DNA from: Druceiella hillmani
Taxonomy: Eukaryota; Arthropoda; Insecta; Lepidoptera; Hepialidae
Direction: 5' to 3'
DNA length: 64,000 nt
NCBI GenBank assembly: GCA_039881145.1
Contig: JAYKKI010000007.1
Location: 38,268,501-38,332,500, forward strand
In this document: piece after piece, positions 12,944 through 24,337 of the stretch
Layout of the letters: each line of letters begins with the position of its first letter
Numbering within the stretch: the stretch's first letter is position 1
Notes under the pieces: model-generated
Database searches by the model: none
Seen by the model: the letters and a program-made list of their open reading frames with translations, nothing else
Told to the model about the DNA's origin: nothing
Position numbers and translations under genes: made by a program

Positions 12944-14242
12944 CATATTTACTTTTTTACTTTCTTGCTGTGTCAATATATGTCAAACGAATCCAAAGTC
13001 TACGAGTTTACCCCTCATCAGCAAAGAGATCCTGTCGCCATACTAGATTATCATTACACCTATATCATTCAAACTCGATAACGGAACATTTGCTGTTCAG
13101 TGTTGAGAGAAAAGTAATGCAGTAGAATTGAAAACCTCCCTAAATCACATAAAAATATTCAAATTTAATCTAACATGCTTTACTCGTTGAGTTCTCCTTA
13201 CAGACGGTTTATATTGGTCATGTATTCTCGCTCTTACAGACTTTTTTTTACTCATACACAGCTTCGTTGCTCTGTTATTTTTGTAGTCATTGTAAATTTA
13301 CCGTTTTACTTTTATTTTTTGTAAGCGTAATGATGTTTATTTACAATCTTTCTTTTAAATAATACTGATACCAAATGTGAGTAAAGGATTTAATTAGCAA
13401 CTTAATTAAATTTCTGTATCATATTTCACGACCATGTACGGTATAAGTACGTGGCATGAGGACTACCTAATTGTATATCTAGTTAAGCAATTGGAAAGGG
13501 TAAAGAAAATATTATAAAATCCATATGCAAAAAAGAGTTTGTAGAACTTTTTAAACTAAATAGAACTTTTCTTTTGTCAGTTTCTCGATCTAAGCCACGT
13601 AGACAATTATCATTTGAAATAATTTGTACGGAGATTTTGAAAATCAAAAATGTGTTAAAATCTTGGGATGAAAACTTTTATGATTATATAAGTATATAAT
13701 GATGAAACTTTTATGATTATATAAGTATACTTTGTTTATAATTTTTAAATAAAACTTACTAAAATACTGCCTCATTTCCTAACCAAAATATGTGAAAGCT
13801 GAATTTAGTGTAACAATAGCCGAAATTTAAAAAAAATGAAGAGAGATAAGATATAAAATACGAGAAAGCAGTTATCAGACAATGAAAATCTTTAATGAAT
13901 AAGCAATTCTTTTACTAGATTGGTCAAAGTTTCTAAAAAAGCTCGTAAACGAAAGAAATTGGAAAACTATTTTACGTAACGGTGTTCATGTACATGGTAG
14001 GGAAAGAAAATTCTTCATTAATTTAATTTCGTCTATTTCTACTTAAACGTACCAAACCTTATTCAAAGTTATTTTTTAATTTTCAGTCTCTGCCGCTTTA
14101 ATTAAATTTTACCAGTTTTACGGAGGAAAATTATTGGATTTTCTTTAGTCTGTAATCGATGGGAAGCAAATTTGTGAACACTAATTAATTTAAATACAGA
14201 TGTAGAAATTTTATAGATTTTATTAGCCGATAAATAACCTTT
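12944..14242. other. AT-rich stretch with one ~32-bp duplication
   Basis: A near-perfect direct duplication at about 13,668-13,730 (TTTTATGATTATATAAGTAT in both copies). Otherwise nothing recognised. The ORF at 12,940-13,125 has no signature. Confidence 0.5.
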
Positions 14243-14318
14243 AAAGAGGCACCATTATCACATTTACTTTTTTGGCAAAAAAATCGAATGAAAGTAAATG
14301 TAATCATGGTGCCTCTTT
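14243..14318. ncRNA. miRNA-precursor-like hairpin (candidate)
   Basis: Bases 14,243-14,270 pair with 14,291-14,318 over 28 positions with only two mismatches (14,256/14,305 and 14,259/14,302), around a 20-base loop. The outer end is AAAGAGGCACC pairing with GGTGCCTCTTT. A 76-base fold with about two helical turns of near-perfect stem is the right size for a pre-miRNA on either strand. It could equally be a tiny foldback transposon remnant. No expression or conservation evidence is available here, and no copy was seen in unit 2. Confidence 0.4.
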
Positions 14319-17300
14319 TTGCAGCAAAGCCGAGATGGATGAAGCTATGATAATAAATAAGATGTATAAAACGGAACCAACGGGTTTCCGAATGAAGATC
14401 GCAAATTAATTTATAAGATGTATGGTTAAGAGCAATTTTAAATTTCTTTAGATATAGGTGTAATATTCAGTATTGTTTTTAGTGCTATTTCGTTTGTTAG
14501 TGTATAAGGATGATACAAATATAAACAAAGATTTTAACGTCAGGTTCGACCTAAATGTGAATCAATACTGTATCATAAATAAAGTCTCAAGAGAAAAATA
14601 TTTCAAAAATTGAAACTTTATGATGACTTGGTGACTGTTATTTCTATATGCAAATTATTTCTCTGTATTACTAATAAGACATGAGTAATTGTTGGTTGTC
14701 ATAGTGATTAATCAAAATCAATGTCTATATACTAAACGGAAAGTTATCAACGATAATATTAGCCACAAATTAATATTAATACAAGTCCAATAGCCGAAGT
14801 CTAGTAATTAGTATTCCACATTATAGTTACAGTTCTTGAGATTCGAATTCTGTTCGATTAATTTTCGTCTCCGTATTGATCACAAAAAAATTCTATTAAT
14901 TAAAATTTTATTATTAATAATGTAAAAATTAAATTGCCGGACCCACGGTCTTGAATGTAAAGAAGAAATATAAAGATTATAAACTTTATAATTGCGAGGC
15001 AATGAAGAATAGAATTGAATATTTGTAATATTAAATTTTTCATGTCAATATTAAAATTATATAATGTTGAAAAATTTGTAGTGAAAATAATTTTCGAAGG
15101 TATGAAATTTAGTAGCATTAGCTTGATTCTTTTACTGGAATATAATGATGAACAACATGTGAAAATGCTCGCCTATAATTTCAAAATATTTCGCTTTAAC
15201 TGTACTCTTTGAATTAATTGGGACAACCATTTTTTAGACAGACGTTTGGTTTCAATAAATATTTTGCCAGAAATCAGCCGAAATATCCTCCGTGAACAAA
15301 TACAAATGTGTTAAGTTTAGATTCTATATTTTTCAAATTGTAAAAAACTTAAATAGAGATATTTTATCGCAAACTTGATAAAAGGAAATTATAATTCTGG
15401 CGAGAATATAAACATATCATTTTGTCAAAAAATACTATTATAATTTTTTCATTTCCATAGAAATGTTAGAACCATCAATATTTTTAAAAGCATTAAATTA
15501 TTATGGATATTCGTTATTTCTTTCCAATTTAAACTTCTCAATGGACATAAAATATTATCCTAGATAATAAATTCTAGCCTCACAGTTTAAGTTCTAGTTA
15601 GACACAAAAAGTTTAAACTGAATTAATAAAATGGTATAACAATTCTTAAAAAAAATATCAATCGCACAGTAGTAAATATTTTAGTATTTAATAATAATTA
15701 TTTAAATAAAGAGGGGAACAAATTCAGACACCTTTCATAAGGGAAAGAAGTCAGGGAAAGGAAAGTTTCACTTAAGAACCATGATGTTTCAGTTATTCCA
15801 GAAATACACAATTTTTCTCGAAACTAATCTATTATTGTGGCTATGATAAGTATTTAAATTATTTAAAGATCACGACAATTGAAAAATGTTGAATATATAT
15901 AATTCATTTGTTAACGTAAAAGTTTGATTCTACAGCTAGCTGTGGAGCACAGAAACCAAATTTCGTTGGAATTTGAAAAAGAGGTTCATTCGTTTTTATG
16001 AACCGTAGTCACCGTATAAAAATAAATTTCAAAGAGAACGCGCTTAAAATATTTTCTTTGTACTTACCGCAATTATTTTCATTAATTTTAATTACTGCCT
16101 GGCAGTTCATGGTATATAGGATATCCTTCATTTTTAACTTTCAGCTCTTACCGCTCCAAGCCACTATTTCCGCGATTGCCAGAAAAAAAAAGTTTAGGAG
16201 CGAGTGTGCTACAATCTGTTGTTGTAAATGTTATAGTTGTTACATGTGTTCATATCTCAATTATTCCTGTTTAAAATAATTGCTTAACATGAAACTGTGG
16301 AAAAAGGTGGAGTTTTAATAATTTACATTTGCTCCATATGCAAAAAAAAATGTTTTGTGAACATGTTCTACAAGCGTAAGTGCTTTGGACTAAAAAGTCC
16401 TATTTATCCATAATTATACGCGTGAAATGATAAGTAATGTAAAAAAAGTTGTTAAAAACAAGGAAACGAATGAGCGATATATAGTGTCAGTATTTATTAT
16501 AAAAATGCGTAATTCCCATCATTACGAAATATTTATTGTTTCACAGTATGATATGTGATTAATGCCATTTGATCGATTTATACTTCTACACGACTTAGAG
16601 AAGAGTAATGTGGCGGATCACGTATAGACAAATTATATAAATAATTGCCCCGCAAGCCTAATTAAATTTTAAGATTTAAGAATGTTTCTATTAAATTTTA
16701 AACTTGCAACGCGTTCTTCAAATATAATACCTCCGTGTTATGAAATGAAAAAAAATATTTTTTAAAATGTTTCGTGAGGATATAACTGTAAAGAACAAGT
16801 GATATAAATTTTTTTGCAGGGGCATGGAGTTATTTTCACTTCCTATCTACTTCGAAAGCAGTTACCAAGCAAAGGTCACATTGATCATCTGAGACAAAAG
16901 ATGTAGTTTCCACTACTTACGTCGTGAAAAAATATTAAAATTTTATAGAAGCACTTTTTTTACAAGAGAAAGTTTTGTAAATTCCAAATATCTTTCAAAA
17001 TTTCATATAAGACTGTATATGGGACATTGTAAAAAAGTATCATAAAACTATGCCCCCCAATCTCCAAAATGGCTACAGTTAAGTTATAAAAAAACACGTT
17101 ACTTAAATTTATCATAAAATATAAAAATTATCCCATATCTCATAGTTCTTGAGAAATTCTCCACTTTTTATGCCTATGAAATATATTCAATATATATGCA
17201 ATGTATTTAATCCTACGTCTACGTCTTGGAAAATAACGTTATTAAAAAGGAAAAAAATTAAATTGTTTAATAAAAATCTTATACATCCTCAAATTTTTAT

Positions 17301-17691
17301 ATGTAACTAAAGGTGTATACAATCCTCGCAATGCGAGTTTTGCTTAACAAGTTCAATATTAAAAAGGTTAGTTTTTAAATCAGCAAAAATAAATAAATAT
17401 TACCTTTAAGATATATTATGTGAAATCTAAAATATGTTTTACCTCTATATGCAGGTACAGAGAACCAATGATATTGTCTGAACACATTTTCCAAAAAAAA
17501 ATCTTAAAATGTGCAAAAGTATGAAAAATACGATAGAAGCCAAATCTTCGAAGTGAACATATATTTATTTACTGAATGTGTGGACAGTATGTGACTCGCG
17601 TATATAAATATAAGATCGTGATACTGTCCTAAAATTGTCTCATTTTCACGTAACATATCCCAAATTTAAGAGTTTTAATAGAAAATTGATT
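14319..17691. other. AT-rich stretch, nothing recognised
   Basis: Several ORFs of 60-93 residues, including 15,998-16,279 with a Cys-rich tail, but none with a family signature. No repeat structure noticed. Confidence 0.5.
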
Positions 17692-17704
17692 TTTAAAAAT
17701 GCTG

Positions 17705-17923
17705 AATATATTTGGCGTTAATTTTGTAGAAATTCATTATTCACAATTAAATGAAACTACGTGATGCAGTATTATTTCTACTTTCTTTATGTTCTTTACC
17801 ACGACCTAGGTTTCATTGTATTACAACATCTTTGTTAATAGCCCACCTGAAGAGTTAAAGTGGTTTCGTGGTAAAGAACTTAAAGAAAGTAGAAATAATA
17901 CTACATCACGCAGTTTCATTGTG
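17705..17923. mobile_element. Foldback element with 13-bp target duplication
   Basis: Starts with the intact end (AATATATTTGGCG, then TTAATTTTGTAGAAATTC) and continues into an imperfect palindrome: AAACTACGTGATGCAGTATT on one side pairs with AATACTACATCACGCAGTTT on the other. The palindrome stops soon after GTTTCATT, so the second outer arm is missing. Flanks TTTAAAAATGCTG (17,692-17,704) and TTTAAAAATACTG (17,924-17,936) match at 12 of 13 positions. Compared with the 46.2-kb copy it is in opposite orientation and truncated at the same end. Confidence 0.8.
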
Positions 17924-17936
17924 TTTAAAAATACTG

Positions 17937-18954
17937 CTAATCAATCACTATCTTTATGTATGCCCTCGCTGCATACTCCGTAGATGTAAGAAATGTATAC
18001 TAGTCGATATTTTACGCGTTAAGGTCTTCATGTGTTTGGTGTTAAAATTGTGTAGTGAATAATTTTTATATTAACATAGATTTTTTGTCTAACAAAAAGT
18101 CTTCTTTTTTCGATTAAGCAACTTTGGTGACTTCATTTTCTCTAAAGTGTGTACATAATAGTTTAACGCGTAATTGATAGAATGATTGAATTTTAAACAA
18201 TTAGGATAGAAAACGTTTCAGGATTAACGGAGTAAACAGTTGATATAAACTATTTATTCATATTTAATTTAGGAAAAATACAAGGACATATCTGATATCA
18301 ATATCACGTTTCACATTTAATACAATATTATTAACTGGGATAATTAAAAATATCCACATAAAATAACTAACGTAACGTTTATTACGTAAAATTACGTACG
18401 TAGGCGTAATAGTTAGTTATATATTATTTAGGAGTTGTAAAATATTATACTTTTAGAAATATAAATTTTTTATTCAAAACTATTAGAATCAAAAACAGAC
18501 GTGTTTAAATTACAATCGTTTATGCTAATTTGAAAATATAATTACATAGCAATATTTTTTTTGCACTAGTTTTATTTTGTAAATAAATTATATATATATA
18601 TATATATGCATTGTAAACTTTTACCACCTATTTTTTAGTTTTCAAAGTTACTTATGTTTCCATCGCGATGAAAAATTAACGACCAGCAAAGTATCATTTT
18701 GAGTTTTATTGTGGTTTCCTATCAATTTAAAAATATTTACTGAGGGATCAATACAATTTTCTTGCCAAACAATGTGATAAATAGAATGTCAATTATAAAT
18801 TAATTTTTCTATCATATATTACTTAAAATATAAGAACTTAAGATTTGGATCTGAAGTTTAAAGAAAAATATATCAAGCCGAAAAGGATTACAACATTAAG
18901 ATTTAAACGAACCATATTCATTACAATTACTAAACAATAAAATTTAACTAAAAT
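17937..18954. other. AT-rich stretch, nothing recognised
   Basis: Contains a short TA tract at about 18,588-18,607. No gene or transposon signature was seen. Confidence 0.5.
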
Positions 18955-19385
18955 GGAGCTAGAGAACTAACGAGCACGCAGCTTTTTCTTTGCAAATTTA
19001 ACGAACAAAATCGAGTACGAAGTTTAAATATCGCTTCTTGGAACAAATCAGAACGTATGCATCTCGCAGAAAAACTTGTCAGGAAGCATTTACTAAATTT
19101 TAATCAATATTAATTTAAAAGTCAAATTAGCAGATGATTTGCTAAAATTTAGCAAGTCTCATGGAACCTAACCCGGAGCACTTCATTGTTCGCACGATCT
19201 ACGTGATGTGAGCTAAGAGCGAGAATATCTCAGGTACAGTTTGGGACAAACAGTAAAGTTGAAATTACTCGTAGAAAGTTCCGACGCTCTAATTTGTCGT
19301 GCGACAGAAATTTAATATGTCGCTATGAGAAATAGATGTGATACGATGTTGGGATCAAGTTGTTGAGATGAAAACGATATATTAA
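18955..19385. repeat. Conserved mid-unit block, unit 1 copy
   Basis: Matches 48,380-48,815. Shared runs include AACAAATCAG, GACAAACAGTAAAGTT / GAACGAACAGTAAAGTT, AAAGTTCCGACGCT and TGTCGCTATGA. It is the only anchor linking the middles of units 1 and 2. No open frame is preserved and no RNA family is recognised. Confidence 0.75.
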
Positions 19386-19653
19386 AATAAACCCTTTCAG
19401 TTACTGCCTTAAGGAAGACTGAAATAAAATAAAACGTCAGAAAAGGGAGAACACAAAGTTCCGTAAATCATGGAAGAAATTTAAATTTGGGCCATTAACT
19501 ATAAGATAGGGTTATAAGAAATTATAACTTATCAAAATTTGATGTTTCATTTAGTGAAAAAACTACAGTTTTCGAAATATTTGGAGTTTTTAGAAATTAC
19601 CAAAAAATGTTTTGGATACATTTTCTTATTTTCATCTTACATATATACGCGAG

Positions 19654-19797
<144 letters not shown>

Positions 19798-19910
19798 AAG
19801 GTGATTCATAAAATTCAAGTTTTAATTGTTTTAACTCTCAACCCATAATATCATTATATCTACCAAAATAAAATTTGTTTTAAATTTCGGATTTTTTAAT
19901 TAATATTTAA

Positions 19911-22119
19911 GGGTCGCTACCGCCTCATAATATTTTTAAGAATTACCTTAAAATTTGTACTTATTGCGATGTTGGCTATGGTTTACTTATACAACTTTGA
20001 TGACGGTATTTAGTTGCTAACGTAAACCGTTCTTTTTTACTCATTTCGTCGGCTCCTCCGTGCTCTCTGTAGATACCCATAATTTAGTTACTATAAATAA
20101 TCCATTGCTCTTTTATACACTTTTTCAGTGACGCCATCGTTGCGAGTCAAAGTGATTGTGTTTAATTGTAAATGTGATTACTTTAGCTTTATTCTCGTAT
20201 TTATATGTCTAAAATGACATCGAATATTATAAAAACGCGAAAGAGGACTGAAATATGGTTAATGGTGCAAAGAAAATTACCGTCAGTGAAAGAAGTGATG
20301 GGTTTATTTTTTCATTATAAAAACGTAATGGACAACACAAATAGAGAATCGGCGTCATTAACAGCAAGTTTTGTGATGACACTATAGCAAAAAGCAATTA
20401 TTCCTACCAAATAAAAACAACATGTTATCACAAAAATACTTAAATATTTCAAAGAATGGCAGAATTTAAAAAATAAGGTAAAACGCTCAGCAGCAATAAA
20501 AGAAAACAAATGGCAATCAAATTCAAATGTTTTGTTTGATATTGCTTACTCAAATGCCCTAATGTGATAACTATTGAAGAAGATAAACAATTTATTATAA
20601 AACAAAGAGAAATGAGTCGTCTAGGAAAAATTGGTAATATTGATAAAAGCAATGCGGAAAAACCTAAAAAACATTTACAAAAAGAAGCTAAGTTGCAAAA
20701 GATGACAGAAACGGAAAAAGAACCAATGAAAAATTAACTGAGAAATGTGATTTACTATCTTCTTCAGCTTCTTCTGCAGGGAATGAAAGTGATAGCGATA
20801 TAAGCCAAAGTCATCCTATATCTTCTCAGCCAGGGTCCTCTTTAAGCTATGGTTTTACTACACTACAGAAACGAGGCCGAAAAAGAATTTTAGATTCGAG
20901 TTTAGCTACTACTCTTGATGTCGCTAAGTTGACTGACCGAAAAGCAACGTTGTTTTGGCTTCTCCGCTCAAACGTCTGGGCTGTGACGTATCACAATATA
21001 ACGTTGGCTATTCGTCGCCAAAGAATGGATATTAGGCCTAAAATCAACCAAAAAGACTTCAAAACCGCAGTGTTCGAACCATCTACATGGAATTGCGTCC
21101 AAACTCTCGCGAAAGATATCATCGCTTTTGCTGATAATCAACTGGAACAATTTCAGCCTCGTGACGATTACAAAGAGCTCCTTCATTTGATAATTATCTT
21201 TTTGGGAGGGATTCCTGAAAGCGGTATCTTATTCAAAGTCCCTGCTGGAATGCACCGTGCACGATGGATGGCAAAAGCTATATACGCACTAAAAATGTTT
21301 TTGTTTAAGCATCAGCTTAAAATTACAATTAAGCAAGCTAAGCGCATTACAGATATTGGTATATTTGTTGTAGTTGTTTACGCAAAATACTGGTTTACAG
21401 CGCCAGTGGCTCCTATGGCCTCAGTGAATGATTTACAGATATTAAAATATTTGGTTGATTTCGAAAAATATAACATAGTTGTAGTCAAAGTCGCCATCAA
21501 AAAAATGTTGGATCATATTTGGTATCTTTCTGAAGAGCTAATTGCTTTAGCTTTTTCTTTGACAAACGAGTTTCTATCGAAACAAAACGTAATATGATTT
21601 TGGCTCTGAAAACTGAAGGAAGGGAAAACAATCCAAAAAAGGCATCCTTGGAATATGATGCAATAGTAAACAGAAACATCGAAGATTTCATATCCACTAA
21701 CACTATGATTTTTTTCAAAATCATTGGAATTTCTTACGAGTTCATCCAGATACATCCTGAGCTATGGGAAGAGGAAGAAAGCTTCAAATCGGCTAAAGAA
21801 ACTGTACAACATATGAAATTCGTTTACGATATAGCTGAAAAGTTGCATTGATGGGAGAGTACAATAAATTACACACTAATGAGGATGAGCAGAAGCAATA
21901 CTTGATGTTGTTAATTAAGAATTATAGGCAGAAAAACCCTAGAACAAAAATAATTGTAATAAGGCAAATCTACTATAATTTTTTTTCTTTTTGCTAAATA
22001 ATTTAGAGGAACGATAGTTATTGTTATTTAGTATAATATTTTCCCTAAAACCTATGCGTAACACTTATTTCTGGTATTAATAATGCTTTTTTTCGAATTT
22101 CAAAAGTGGGTAGCGACCC
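19911..22119 (+). mobile_element. Decayed DNA transposon, ~2.2 kb, with TIRs
   Basis: Terminal inverted repeats GGGTCGCTACC (19,911-19,921) and GGTAGCGACCC (22,109-22,119) match exactly. Adjoining ATATTTAA and GTAAATAT extend the symmetry to 19 bp with one mismatch (19,903-22,127). If the termini begin at GGG, the flanks read TTAA on the left and GTAA on the right, possibly a decayed TTAA target duplication. The element encloses one broken coding region on the same strand. The superfamily is unclear; a TTAA-duplicating group is possible but unproven. It was not seen in unit 2, so it probably inserted into unit 1 alone or was lost from unit 2. Confidence 0.8.
20205..21997 (+). pseudogene. Broken transposon-encoded protein
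   Basis: Read across several frames, the region encodes one long protein belonging to an unnamed transposon-associated family that I recall from arthropod and cnidarian genomes. Landmarks in order: EVMGLFF (about 20,300); AIIPTK (about 20,393); KYFKEWQNLKNK (about 20,450); LFDIA (about 20,538); EEDKQFI (about 20,575); a Ser-rich linker near 20,760-20,840; FEPSTW; DYKELLHLIIIFLGG; MHRARWMAKAIYALK; HIWYLSEELIALAF; TEGRENNPKKAS; FISTNTMIFFKIIGI; then EYNKLHTNEDEQKQYL to a stop at 21,995. At least four frame changes or stops break it (near 20,385, 20,560, 20,735 and 21,845); the change at about 21,594 may be a further one. The largest intact piece is 20,929-21,597. It may be a transposase, but no catalytic triad could be assigned by eye. 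It lies inside the TIR element and is clearly inactive. Confidence 0.75.
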
Positions 22120-22144
22120 GTAAATATAAATAATAAATATAACT

Positions 22145-22171
22145 AATATATATATATATATATATATATAA
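22145..22171. repeat. Short (TA)n tract
   Basis: About 27 bases of alternating T/A just outside the transposon's right end. Confidence 0.85.
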
Positions 22172-24268
22172 TGAAAACATGTTCACTTTTAGTAATGGTA
22201 TCCAAAACAATTTTTATACATTTGTAAAACCAGCTTATTAGTAAGAACAATTTTCCTTTTTCAAACATTTCCGTGGTAACTGATTTCAGAAATTTATAAA
22301 CTTATGAATTAAAATAGCTTATGAAAATGTTCTTAGTTGCTAATTTTATTTAATTTTTTGTCGTATTACATTACATTTTACTATACAAAAACATACAATT
22401 TCTACGATATGTCGAGTTTTGTCTTAAAAAGATGATTGACGAAGATGCGTACGCTGACGGCAACGAAGTATGATTTAAAGGAGGAGACTAGATAATAATA
22501 CCATGATAACAATAGAAGACGTCTGCGCCGAGTAAGAATCAAACTCTGTAAGAAGTATATTGGGCACACGCCTTGATATCTTAATGGTCGCATATTTATA
22601 TAGCTTAATTGCTCCATGTTCACGACAATGAGGCGAAATTTAGACGATGTAGGCTTGTGAGAGAGAGGAGTGGCCAGTGAAAAAAGCCTGAAATAAGTTG
22701 TTAACTTAATTGCTGCATGATGGTTTCTATAATATATTCTTTATTTTAATTATTCTTTATTTTGGACCACCACGCAAATATTTGTGCTCTGAAATTTTTG
22801 TGTACCTTTTTTAATTTACTGCTATGAACTTTAACTTGATGTGGTTTAAAATTTGAAAGTATTTGTGACACTAACGACAAGTTAGCATTCTTCACATACG
22901 TCATTTTGTGTTCTGAATCCTATTTGAGCCACAGTGCTTAGATTTATGAACACATCACAAGAGTATCCAAAGGTACATTCAATGTAGGGAACATGCAAGT
23001 GCAATACATAAGCTCATTTCTATCGAAAAAGTTCCCAAATGCACGTCGCCTTCCATACTGCCGCATTTTATTAGAATGCATGATTCATAACTTCAAAACA
23101 AAATTACTTTTAATACGTAAACCGTACTACGAACGATAACTAGTACAGTACGTGATGCGGAAGATATGGCTTTTCGAATATGTACAGTTTCCACAGTTAA
23201 CAGATAGTGAATACTACAACGGCGAAGATTTCAATATCAGTTAATAAAGTGAATTATTGGATTGGAATCATAAAAGGTCAAACGGTAAGCCTCTTTGTGT
23301 TTAAAAAGGATAATTTTTTATAAGTTTTGCTGTTTTCACTCTCATTATTAATTTTAAGGAACACTTTATGAATTACAATTAAAATAAATTAACATCATTT
23401 TAAATAATTTAGTACCTAAACACGTATTGGTTAAACACACAAACTTTTGAAATACGGTACTTTCTGCCTTTTAGTTGCGATGCCTTTTTTACTGAAAGAG
23501 AAATATGGAATTTGTAAACCTCCTTGTAAATTTTATGTAAGCCGGAAAGTTTTCAAAATGTTTCACCGCCTCACCTAAATAAAATGGCTATAAATAACAT
23601 GGGATCCAAAGCTCGCAACGTTATTTCTTCTGAATCTAAATTTCAGAAAAACTTTCTTACTTGTGAAATTATTACTTTTCAAAACGTTATACAAAGAAGA
23701 GAAATGAAAAATTCTTCATCTTAAATAAAGGCTAGGAAAAAACACCAACCTAAGGTTTTAGTTATCGAAATATTTTTCACTCGAAATCTGTATGATTTCA
23801 TAAAAAGTAAAAAACTGATAGCTCATAGTCTAATCTAATCTCAGTTTCAGTTTGGGCCGCCACCTGTAGGAAACCTATACACATGATGCTTTATTGAAAT
23901 TCAGTATCTTGAGCATTTTTTAACGAACTGGTGTACAAGTTTTTTAACGAACTGGTCGTTAAAAAATTGTCGGCTTTACCTTGAAATTATTAATTTGATA
24001 TTTCAATATAATACTTAAAGTACATAAATGCCACGACAACACAAAGTGCTAAAAAATAATCTCGATAAAAATGAAGAAATAATATAAAAGTTCCACGGTT
24101 TCTTGGTGATAACTCCTTTTATTTAGAAACTAAAATATGTCTTCTTAATTTTGCAGTTGTACATATTTCAAAGTAGAAGTAAGTTATTAATTATTTGGTA
24201 CATTTATTAGGTACATTAAAATATGTAATAATACAAGACAATTTATATATAATTAATAAAAATAAATT

Positions 24269-24269
<1 letters not shown>
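22172..24269. other. AT-rich stretch, nothing recognised
   Basis: GC-richer patches at 22,430-22,680 and 22,980-23,290 have no preserved frame or family signature. A lone GTAAGC at about 23,285 resembles a splice donor but has no supporting exon. Confidence 0.45.

Positions 24270-24332
<63 letters not shown>
24270..24332. repeat. (TA)n microsatellite
   Basis: Alternating T/A, nearly pure from 24,276 to 24,332. Confidence 0.95.

Positions 24333-24337
<5 letters not shown>

Noticed and set aside
15998..16279. 93-codon ORF with a Cys-rich end as a small secreted peptide
   Set aside because: No convincing signal peptide at the start, the Cys spacing fits no known family, and the length is within chance.
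22980..23290. A 5' non-coding exon ending at a GTAAGC donor
   Set aside because: A single donor-like site without a promoter, acceptor partner or conserved counterpart is not enough.
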